A stretch of DNA of 39,416 nucleotides from an uncultured Verrucomicrobiales bacterium (GTDB lineage Bacteria; Verrucomicrobiota; Verrucomicrobiia; Verrucomicrobiales; Akkermansiaceae), in assembly GCA_937930235.1 (NCBI GenBank), contig CALGLJ010000060.1:1-39416 (forward strand), written 5' to 3'. The notes under the pieces were generated by a model that had not been told where the DNA came from, searched no databases, and saw only the letters and a list, made by a program, of their open reading frames with translations. This document shows positions 33,230 through 39,416 of the stretch, in pieces. A program made the position numbers and the translations under genes. Position 1 is the stretch's first letter; each line of letters starts with the position of its first letter.

Positions 33230-34195
33230 TTGAGTGAGAAAGTAGCGATCTTAACATCCGGTGGTGATGCCGCGGGAATGAACCCTGCGATTAAGTCGGC
33301 CGCTGAATATGCCCAGCGTTGTGGGATGAAGCCTTATGTGGTGGAGTGGGGGTTACGTGGCCTCATCGAAGGGTGGATTCATGAAGTCACCCCTGATCGG
33401 CTCTCTGGAATTTTGCATCGCGGAGGGACCGTCCTCGGATCTTCCCGTTCAAAACGATTTTTTGATATCAGTTTTCGGGAAAAAGCTTACGAAAATCTGC
33501 AGCAGAGAGGAATTACAAAGCTGGTCGTGATCGGTGGAGACGGATCGTTTAGTGCCTTAAATCAGTTTTATTCCGATTTCGGAGTGCCCTTTGCCGGTAT
33601 TCCCGCCACCATTGATAATGATATTGCAGGGACCGATTACTGTCTCGGAGTGGATACTGCCCTGAACATGATTCGGCAGAGTGTGGATAGTATTCGCGAC
33701 ACAGCTTCTTCTTTCTCCCGTGCGTTTGTGATTGAGACCATGGGTCGTCACTGTGGTTACTTGGCGATGACGAGTGCTCTTGCCACTGGCGCGGAAGTCT
33801 GTCTCGTTCCTGAGATTCCCTATGATCTTGACTCCATCGCAGAGCGCATGCGTGACGCAAAAGCGCATGGCCGTAACTACCTCCTGGGGATCGTAGCTGA
33901 AGGGGTGGGGATGGGGGATAGTCTGACCCGCTGGATGGGAGATGCCTTGGGAATGGATGCACGTCTCACCGTGCTCGGCCACGTGCAGCGAGGTGGTTCT
34001 CCCACTGTTTATGATCGCATCATGGCATTTAAATTTGCCGTGGCCGCGATCGATGCCCTTCAAGCTGGTGAGAAAAACCAAGTGATTACCTTTGCCGACG
34101 GCACCTTCGGGAGTGATTCGATCAATAATATCGCGGATACGAAACATCGCGTAGATCCAGATCTGATCAAACTCTGTGAAGGGTTGAGCAGGTAA
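33230..34195 (+). CDS. pfkA: 6-phosphofructokinase, ATP-type
   Basis: PFK-A family; it converts fructose 6-phosphate to the 1,6-bisphosphate. It has 321 residues. Motifs: L-T-S-G-G-D-A-A-G-M-N at the ATP site, V-I-G-G-D-G-S with Gly after the GGD (typical of ATP-dependent rather than PPi-dependent enzymes), P-A-T-I-D-N-D-I-x-G-T-D with the catalytic Asp, E-T-M-G-R-H-C-G, and G-H-V-Q-R-G-G-S-P-T. In the P-x-T-I-D-N-D position ATP enzymes usually have Gly and PPi enzymes Lys; here it is Ala, so phosphate-donor preference deserves care. The start codon is TTG. A terminator follows 28 bp downstream. Confidence 0.95.
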   Translation: MSEKVAILTSGGDAAGMNPAIKSAAEYAQRCGMKPYVVEWGLRGLIEGWIHEVTPDRLSGILHRGGTVLGSSRSKRFFDISFREKAYENLQQRGITKLVVIGGDGSFSALNQFYSDFGVPFAGIPATIDNDIAGTDYCLGVDTALNMIRQSVDSIRDTASSFSRAFVIETMGRHCGYLAMTSALATGAEVCLVPEIPYDLDSIAERMRDAKAHGRNYLLGIVAEGVGMGDSLTRWMGDALGMDARLTVLGHVQRGGSPTVYDRIMAFKFAVAAIDALQAGEKNQVITFADGTFGSDSINNIADTKHRVDPDLIKLCEGLSR

Positions 34196-34223
34196 GGCTG
34201 ACGAAGAGGGGAGGATGGTGAAA

Positions 34224-34258
34224 AAAAACTCCGTACCTGATGGAGGCACGGAGTTTTT
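34224..34258. terminator. Bidirectional intrinsic terminator between pfkA and hpf
   Basis: An 11-bp stem (AAAAACTCCGT with ACGGAGTTTTT) with a 13-nt loop, with A/T runs on both flanks. It lies between two convergent genes and can end transcription from either side. Confidence 0.88.
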
Positions 34259-34315
34259 GTGTCGTTGTTTTTTTAGCAAATGCTAATTTTCACGGTGATG
34301 GAGGTGGGATCTACT

Positions 34316-34906
34316 TTAACCCACATCAACCATCCCGTATTCTCCGTCAGGCTTACGCCAAACGATAGAGATCACATCACGCCTCGCATTCTTGAACACC
34401 ACAAAAGGTCGTTCCGTTAAATCAAGATCAACAATCGCCTCTTCTTTGAAAAGTCGACGCAGGCGGAAGGCTTCCTTATGAACAAAGAAAGGGGCTACGT
34501 CTTCAGTGACATCTTCAGGAAGAGTGTCGAGGTAATCGGCTCGAAAGTTGCTCTCATCGAGATGTTTAATGGTATCATCAGGCTTGGGGCGATGGCGCTT
34601 GAGAAGGCGAGTCTTGTGCTTGCGCATTCGGCGGCAGATTTTATCGATCGTGAAATCGATGCTTTTGTACATATCTTCTGTCGTAGAAGAGGCATCAATG
34701 ACGATGTGATTGGCACAAAAAAGGACCATTTCCGCTTTGTGTCGTTGGCCACTTTCAACATCAAGGATGACCTTAGCATCCATGATTTTTGGATAGTCCA
34801 AGTGAATGCCTTGGATTTTTTTCTCTGCGTATTCGCGGAGAGATTCCGTGATTTCTTCGTGACGCACCGTCACGTTGATATTTGGATTCGCGTTTCTAAT
34901 TTGCAT
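34316..34906 (-). CDS. hpf: Ribosome hibernation-promoting factor, long form
   Basis: Long HPF dimerises 70S ribosomes into inactive 100S particles in slow growth. The 196-residue protein has the N-terminal beta-alpha-beta domain (I-N-V-T-V-R-H-E-E-I-T-E-S-L-R-E-Y-A-E-K-K), which binds the decoding region. A basic linker follows, then the C-terminal dimerisation domain ending F-V-V-F-K-N-A-R-R-D-V-I-S-I-V-W-R-K-P-D-G-E-Y-G-M-V. The long form is the usual one outside enterics. Confidence 0.94.
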   Translation of the reverse strand: MQIRNANPNINVTVRHEEITESLREYAEKKIQGIHLDYPKIMDAKVILDVESGQRHKAEMVLFCANHIVIDASSTTEDMYKSIDFTIDKICRRMRKHKTRLLKRHRPKPDDTIKHLDESNFRADYLDTLPEDVTEDVAPFFVHKEAFRLRRLFKEEAIVDLDLTERPFVVFKNARRDVISIVWRKPDGEYGMVDVG

Positions 34907-34948
34907 AATGATGGTTAAAAAAAGTCAATATCTACTCATAGCAGTGAC

Positions 34949-35761
34949 TCAGAGAGAAAGCGACTTCTTTTCGCAATGACTTTCGGATAAGACTCCGAGC
35001 GCCCACCCAGCCATCATATTTCCAAAAGTAGCCGTCACATGGGTGGCGGCTCCATACCCGGTATCACAATTCAGTCCTGCAGGGGCCTCGGCAGGGCGTT
35101 CCGTGCAGCTCTCGCCATCGCCCTGGGGGTAAAGTGGAGGCTCTGCGGAGAACACCGCTGGAATTTGGAATTTCTTTAATTTTTTCTCAAACCGAGGAAA
35201 TCCATACTCAGACCGGAGTCGCTTTCGGACAGATTGGAGTAGAGAGTCATTGTGAGTGCGTGCGAGATCATCGATTTTGATCTGTGTAGCATCGCCCCGC
35301 CCTCCTGCTCCTCCGCTGGTAATGACTGGAATGTGATGTTCCCGGCAAGTTGCCAAGAGATGGCACTTAGGGCGCACCGAATCGATGGCATCGATCACGA
35401 GATCTGGAGTGTTCTTAAGAAGAAGTTCTGCCGAGGAATGTTCGGTGTAGAATGCCTGGTGAACATGAGTCACAAGGTCAGGGTGGATGGCATGCAAACG
35501 CTCCGCGAGAACGGTGGCTTTAGAATGTCCCACCGTTTCGCTCAGGGCGTGAATTTGTCGATTGATATTCGTGATACAGATGTCATCGAGATCCACGAGG
35601 GAGAGCGAACCAATCCCTGAGCGGGTCAGGGCTTCGGCACTCCATGAACCCACTCCTCCGAGCCCCACGATCATGATATGGCTTTTAGAAAAACACTCCA
35701 AGGCCTTCATTCCGTAAAGGCGACCAATTCCAGAAAAACGATTGAGGTAAGCGTCCGTCAT
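34949..35761 (-). CDS. tcdA: tRNA threonylcarbamoyladenosine dehydratase
   Basis: TcdA (YgdL/CsdL) is an E1/ThiF-like ATP-dependent enzyme that cyclises t6A37 to ct6A in tRNAs reading ANN codons. From the ATG at 35761 (M-T-D-A-Y-L-N-R-F-S-G-I-G-R-L-Y-G) it has 270 residues. It shows the Rossmann ATP site V-G-L-G-G-V-G-S-W-S-A-E-A-L, S-L-V-D-L-D-D-I-C-x-T-N-x-N-R-Q, D-A-I-D-S-V-R-P-K, G-G-A-G-G-R-G-D, and the tail F-G-N-M-M-A-G-W-A-L. A start 12 codons upstream is possible but adds unconserved residues. It is transcribed divergently from the ACT-domain gene. Confidence 0.93.
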   Translation of the reverse strand: MTDAYLNRFSGIGRLYGMKALECFSKSHIMIVGLGGVGSWSAEALTRSGIGSLSLVDLDDICITNINRQIHALSETVGHSKATVLAERLHAIHPDLVTHVHQAFYTEHSSAELLLKNTPDLVIDAIDSVRPKCHLLATCREHHIPVITSGGAGGRGDATQIKIDDLARTHNDSLLQSVRKRLRSEYGFPRFEKKLKKFQIPAVFSAEPPLYPQGDGESCTERPAEAPAGLNCDTGYGAATHVTATFGNMMAGWALGVLSESHCEKKSLSL

Positions 35762-35809
35762 CGCTCTGGAAAAAAGCGATTTTGAGACGAAGAACAAGCG
35801 GATTGATCA

Positions 35810-36301
35810 ATGCCAGCAATTATCTTACTCTCCTCCTTCGTGAATCCAGTGGAAGAAGTGAGTCGTAAAAAAGATTTTGTAAGACAGTTTTCTGTCATGC
35901 TGCCAAATCGTGTAGGGGCTTTTTCTTCCCTCACCAGCTTGCTGAAAAGACGGGCCATCGACGTCGTTGGCGTGAGTATGCAGGACTCCCGGGATGCGTC
36001 CGTAGTCCGCCTCGTCCTGAGTGATCCCGACGCGGCTGAGGAGCTGTTCCAAGAAAAAGGAATTTCGTTCACCATGTCACACCTCGTAGTGGTGCGCTTA
36101 AAAGAATCGGGGGAAGGCTTTAATCGTTGTCTGATGACCCTCCATGAAGGTGAAACAAATGTTGATTTTGTCTACTCACTCGTCGTGCAGCACCGGGGCC
36201 ACCCTCTATTGGCACTTCACCTGGAGGATGCCGAATTTGGTGCCAGTATTCTCAATCAGGCAGGCTTGACCGTCGTGTATGAAAATGAACTTTTAGTGTA
36301 A
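35810..36301 (+). CDS. Tandem ACT-domain protein
   Basis: A 163-residue protein consisting of an N-terminal tail and two ACT-like beta-alpha-beta-beta-alpha-beta units. The first begins F-S-V-M-L-P-N-R-V-G-A-F-S-S-L-T-S-L-L (about 27-45), and the second covers about 95-160. ACT domains bind amino acids or other small ligands as dimers. The gene has no fused enzyme domain, so a regulatory role is inferred. It resembles the stand-alone ACT proteins related to acetolactate synthase small subunits, but no ilv genes lie beside it. Confidence 0.8.
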   Translation: MPAIILLSSFVNPVEEVSRKKDFVRQFSVMLPNRVGAFSSLTSLLKRRAIDVVGVSMQDSRDASVVRLVLSDPDAAEELFQEKGISFTMSHLVVVRLKESGEGFNRCLMTLHEGETNVDFVYSLVVQHRGHPLLALHLEDAEFGASILNQAGLTVVYENELLV

Positions 36302-36442
36302 GGAGCGCCTTTACTGGATCATGAAAGCAGTGGGAGTGCCTCCGTTCTGCTTTGTTGCGTTTATCTACAACTGTTTAGATTGAAGGGTTAGCCGATAACG
36401 TCACGTTTTTTCTATACAAGAGCCTAGTCGAAGACTAACGCT

Positions 36443-37342
36443 GTGTTCATGCACACTAAATTTTGCTGGAAATGGGCTGTTTCCAAGCGTCTTCAAATCA
36501 GTGCTTTATATTTTCTGATTTTTTCAGCGTCTTCACTGTCGGCTTTCCCACCAGCGCCTGCGATCACTTACTTTGGGACCGTGAGGGATTCTTTTGGGAA
36601 TTCGATTGATTCCAGCGCGGGGGCTTTTGTTGTGATTCGTTCAGGTGAGCGAATCATTACGGAGACTCCGATTAATGAGCGTTTTCGTGCTGGTGAGAGC
36701 TATCGAGCTCTTGTTCCTGTCGATCTGGCAGCGAATGATCCATACAGTGAAGAGGCTTCAGATCGAGGCGCTTTGCTTTCATTCAGTGTTCGCCTGGCAG
36801 GTTCCGACACCTTGATTCCTGTGTCGGGAATTTCCGTGGGTAACATTTCAGTCACAGATCCGGGTGATCGCCTCCGTGTTGATTTTTTCTTGGGCGTCGA
36901 TTCAGACGGTGACGGACTTCCCGATGATTGGGAGTTATCTCAGCTAGAGTTGGCAGGTATTTCCCCCTCAGATTCACGTTTTTCATTGAGCACCCTGAAT
37001 CGCAATGGCGACTTCGATAGCGATGGTCTGAGCAATTTTACTGAATATGTGGCAGGGACCTTTGCTCTGCTGCAGGGTGATCGCTTTGCTCTCAAGCTGA
37101 TTTCGGTGAGTGAAGAGACGGACCGCTTAGAAACGAATTTTGTCTTTGGGAAAAGGTATCAATTTGAGGCGTCTTCAGATTTTACCACTTGGTATCCTGC
37201 GCGGGTGCAGCTCGTTGATTCCACGAGTTCAGCAGTGGCCGAGATCGCTGCTGCCGATGACGGCACCACTCAGCTTGATGCGGTAAGACCTGAAGAACTC
37301 AGTAGTGCCACGAGTGTGTTTTACCGAATGTCCGTCCGTTAG
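36443..37342 (+). CDS. Secreted protein with calcium-binding thrombospondin-type-3/dockerin-like motifs
   Basis: The protein has 299 residues with a signal peptide (hydrophobic stretch I-S-A-L-Y-F-L-I-F, cleavage near S-L-S-A-F). The start is either the GTG at 36443 or the ATG at 36449. After a beta-rich region it has two Asp-rich loops, D-S-D-G-D-G-L-P-D-D-W-E and N-G-D-F-D-S-D-G-L-S-N-F-T-E-Y-V-A-G-T. These are the calcium-binding motif common in exported verrucomicrobial and planctomycete proteins, often ahead of a C-terminal sorting or comparison domain. The function is unknown. It begins a run of three secreted-protein genes on the plus strand, with gaps of 24 and 50 bp. Confidence 0.8.
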   Translation: MFMHTKFCWKWAVSKRLQISALYFLIFSASSLSAFPPAPAITYFGTVRDSFGNSIDSSAGAFVVIRSGERIITETPINERFRAGESYRALVPVDLAANDPYSEEASDRGALLSFSVRLAGSDTLIPVSGISVGNISVTDPGDRLRVDFFLGVDSDGDGLPDDWELSQLELAGISPSDSRFSLSTLNRNGDFDSDGLSNFTEYVAGTFALLQGDRFALKLISVSEETDRLETNFVFGKRYQFEASSDFTTWYPARVQLVDSTSSAVAEIAAADDGTTQLDAVRPEELSSATSVFYRMSVR

Positions 37343-37366
37343 TTTTTTCTCCCAAATATTTAGCAC

Positions 37367-39157
37367 ATGAAATTCGCCTTTCTCAAAATCTCAATTCTCA
37401 ATCTCATCATGGTCACTACGGCCATGGGAGAGTGGAAGTCTGAGAGCTTTACTCTCAATGCGGGTTGGAATGCCATCTACCCCTTGGTCGATGCTTCTTA
37501 TACTACGATCGATGAACTCACTGTGGCCCATCCGGATATTGTCGAAGTGTGGCGCTGGCAACCGGACCGGGTGGATGGACGAGACTTGGACCCGACTCTG
37601 CCACCGGTGACTGGTGCGGAGTGGGCGATCTGGCGTCGTGGTCTGCCTGCAGAATCTTCCTTTGTTCGTCTCCAGGCGAATCGTGGTTACCTCGTCCGTT
37701 TGCGTGATGGGGCGACCCCTTTGAATTTTTCTCTCGTAGGGCAGGCGGTCGCGCCTGATCTCACTTTCCGTAGTGACGGCTTAAACCTCGTTGGCTTTCC
37801 TGTAGTTGAGCAATCAGCTCCTCGCTTTATCCAATATTTATCCACCAGCGGGATTCCACTACTGACGACGACGATTCTCCAATACAATGGCGGAGACCTT
37901 GTCGATGGGATCAATCCACGGCGAGTAAATCCCACCGCCACGCGAGTGAATCGGGGGCGGGCTTACTGGATCAGAGCGGAACAGTTTTCTGGGTTTTACG
38001 GCCCCCTCGCGGTCAATGTGGATGGTGGAAATATCATTGATTTTGGTGAGAGTTCACAGTCTGAACAAATCACTTTGACTAATCTCGCGGACCGCGAGCT
38101 GACGGTGACTCTGCGTTCCGCAGTTTCTGCCGCGGTGCCGGCTGGGCAGCCCGCTTTGACTGGTGCGGTGCCTGTTTCGGTGCGTCCCAGCTTTGCGCTA
38201 GAGGCGAGTGATTTAGCCTCTCCTCTCACCGTGACTCTCCCCGCGAATAGTCGCGTGGTGGTTGAGATTTCGCTCGATCGTAGTGCGCTCGCAGGATCTC
38301 CCGATGATCGCTTTGGCTCATTGCTCGTTTTAGAAACCGAGGGTGAAGAGGTCAGCATCGGAATGGTCGCTGAGGTAGGCTCTCTCTCGGGGCTTTGGTT
38401 AGGCGATGTTCAGATCACTCATGTCGGCAGTGTTCGCCGGACTTTTTTACGCGATGCCGAGGGCAATACCGTCTTTGATTCCGATACAGGTGCGCCGACT
38501 TTGACCGAAGATTTTACCACAGGGACTTCTGGTGCTTTGCCACAGGTAGCTCGGCCATATCCCCTGCGCTTGATTGTGCATTTAAATACTGCGCAGCAGG
38601 CGACCTTACTCTCACATATTTTCACCGGGATCCTCGCGGGCGAATCTGGAGTAAATGCGCTTGGTTTGACTCTGGACGAAGCCGCGCTTGATCCATCCCA
38701 CCTAAATTCAGCTTCGCGTCTTTCGGTAGCTCACTTGCCGATCGATACGGTGGAGAGCTTGGGTTCAGGCTTCGGTCCTGCGGCTACCCTGAATGCCACT
38801 GTGACCACCGCGCATGATTCTCCCGCGAATCCTTTCATTCATACTTACCACCCGGATCACGATAATTTGACCGCTCGTTACGAGACCCAAATCATCAATG
38901 GCGTGGAGACTCTGGTTCAGCTTCCTGCTGGTTTGGAGTCTTTCACGATCACGCGGAAAATGTCCCTCATCTTTGATGCCGAGGCTCCGGAAGGAGCTGG
39001 CTCCGATTGGGGCAGCACCTTTTTCACCGGGACCTTTCGGGAAGATGTCGGAGGCCTGTATCGGGTGACCAATGATAACTCGAACGCGATCCGCACCGAG
39101 GGCCGTTTCGCGCTGAGACGGGTCTCAACTATTCCAGAACTCACCGAAGCACCTTAG
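37367..39157 (+). CDS. Large secreted beta-rich protein of unknown function
   Basis: The protein has 596 residues with a cleavable signal (K-I-S-I-L-N-L-I-M-V-T-T-A-M-G). The mature protein begins F-T-L-N-A-G-W-N-A-I-Y-P-L-V, a pattern I associate with verrucomicrobial surface proteins, but I cannot name a family. A central section (S-E-Q-I-T-L-T-N-L-A-D-R-E-L-T-V-T-L) looks like an immunoglobulin-like/ASPM-type beta domain. The C-terminal third includes F-I-H-T-Y-H-P-D-H-D-N-L-T-A-R-Y and ends in F-T-G-T-F-R-E-D. There are no membrane helices after the signal. It is probably co-transcribed with its neighbours. Confidence 0.8.
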   Translation: MKFAFLKISILNLIMVTTAMGEWKSESFTLNAGWNAIYPLVDASYTTIDELTVAHPDIVEVWRWQPDRVDGRDLDPTLPPVTGAEWAIWRRGLPAESSFVRLQANRGYLVRLRDGATPLNFSLVGQAVAPDLTFRSDGLNLVGFPVVEQSAPRFIQYLSTSGIPLLTTTILQYNGGDLVDGINPRRVNPTATRVNRGRAYWIRAEQFSGFYGPLAVNVDGGNIIDFGESSQSEQITLTNLADRELTVTLRSAVSAAVPAGQPALTGAVPVSVRPSFALEASDLASPLTVTLPANSRVVVEISLDRSALAGSPDDRFGSLLVLETEGEEVSIGMVAEVGSLSGLWLGDVQITHVGSVRRTFLRDAEGNTVFDSDTGAPTLTEDFTTGTSGALPQVARPYPLRLIVHLNTAQQATLLSHIFTGILAGESGVNALGLTLDEAALDPSHLNSASRLSVAHLPIDTVESLGSGFGPAATLNATVTTAHDSPANPFIHTYHPDHDNLTARYETQIINGVETLVQLPAGLESFTITRKMSLIFDAEAPEGAGSDWGSTFFTGTFREDVGGLYRVTNDNSNAIRTEGRFALRRVSTIPELTEAP

Positions 39158-39168
39158 GCCTCCGGCCT
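39156..39168 (+). terminator. Possible weak terminator or attenuator after the 596-residue protein gene
   Basis: A 5-bp GC-rich stem (AGGCC with GGCCT, loop TCC) overlaps the stop codon and is followed after five bases by CTTTTTATTTT. The stem is short, so read-through into the next gene is likely. Confidence 0.35.
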
Positions 39169-39207
39169 GAAATCCTTTTTATTTTAACTTTCAAAAATAC
39201 CATCATC

Positions 39208-39416
39208 ATGAATCCACTGAAATTCGCACTCAGATCCTGCCTGACTTTGGCGGTGACGGCCGGCACCCTCTTCGGCCAAGACGCCAGCTTGGTCCCTCAA
39301 GGTCTGAACTACCAAGGCTTCCTCGCAGATAATGCCGGGGCACCTATTGGTCAGGGCGCTGCTGTCACTCGCACCATCGAATTCCGTCTCTACACCACGG
39401 CCTCCGGTGGTGCTCC
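39208..39416 (+). CDS. Secreted protein, 3' end cut by window
   Basis: The reading frame is open from the ATG at 39208 to the window edge (69 codons visible). It starts with a signal peptide (S-C-L-T-L-A-V-T-A-G-T-L-F-G-Q) and continues L-N-Y-Q-G-F-L-A-D-N-A-G-A-P-I-G, then E-F-R-L-Y-T-T-A-S-G-G. That N-Y-Q-G-x-L ... F-R-L-Y pattern is common at the N terminus of exported collagen-like or tail-fibre-chaperone-type proteins. It is the third secreted protein in the run and probably the same transcript. Confidence 0.75.
   Translation, partial: MNPLKFALRSCLTLAVTAGTLFGQDASLVPQGLNYQGFLADNAGAPIGQGAAVTRTIEFRLYTTASGGA

Noticed and set aside
34478-34918. Plus-strand 146-codon frame over hpf
   Set aside because: It is a shadow of hpf on the other strand; the minus-strand product is a clear family member.
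36320-36382. 20-codon frame between the ACT gene and the secreted-protein run
   Set aside because: It is too short and shows no motif, helix or ribosome site to support it.

Overview
The window is about 39 kb of a chromosome with roughly 50% GC. Several families together point to the Verrucomicrobiota, and no DNA-level species match is claimed. They are an ECF sigma factor of the Rhodopirellula/Verrucomicrobium type coupled to a FecR-LamG protein, a DUF1080 protein, a Tat-exported PhoX/DUF839 protein, and two secreted or membrane-anchored tryptophan-repeat proteins. Many genes lack a clear Shine-Dalgarno sequence and several start with GTG or TTG, so some start calls are uncertain.

Layout. 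1-1.1 kb: 3' part of a REP-associated tyrosine transposase (RAYT), then tRNA-Tyr with its own terminator on the opposite strand. 1.4-4.8 kb (+): a MarR regulator, a PgeF/YfiH-type multicopper-fold protein, ispE (isoprenoid synthesis) and a minimal kinase fused to a PP2C phosphatase. 4.8-11.8 kb (-): an envelope/signalling block containing a tryptophan-repeat protein, a secreted protein with GH12-like features, a second tryptophan-repeat protein, an ECF sigma factor, a FecR-LamG protein and a DUF1080 protein. 11.9-14.9 kb (-): phoX-like, folC and a membrane-anchored BFD [2Fe-2S] protein in a tightly overlapping operon. 15-19.5 kb (-): exported beta-carbonic anhydrase, lipB, polX and an M20 peptidase. 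19.5-25.5 kb (-): a detached nuoD-nuoE-nuoF piece of respiratory complex I, preceded by a perfect CRP-type palindrome and followed by a small hypothetical protein and a Ser/Thr kinase; a lipoprotein gene lies upstream. 25.8-34.2 kb (+): a PtsN-like EIIA, argS, proB, two tandem PAS-PAS-PAS-SpoIIE phosphatases and pfkA; a 57-residue membrane protein is encoded on the other strand. 34.3-35.8 kb (-): hpf and tcdA. 35.8 kb to the end (+): a tandem-ACT protein and a run of three secreted proteins, the last cut by the window edge.

How the parts relate. Most of the window is housekeeping (complex I, isoprenoids, folate, lipoylation, arginyl-tRNA, proline, glycolysis, ribosome hibernation). Serine/threonine phospho-signalling is dense: two kinase domains and three PP2C-type phosphatase domains occur in about 30 kb. 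The most unusual single item is NuoE. Its [2Fe-2S] thioredoxin-like domain carries an N-terminal extension made of six tandem 19-23-residue repeats with the core V-P-K-P-x-x-I-D-R-S-K-L-x-Y. The substitutions among the most similar repeats are largely synonymous in the core, which argues that the extension is translated and selected.
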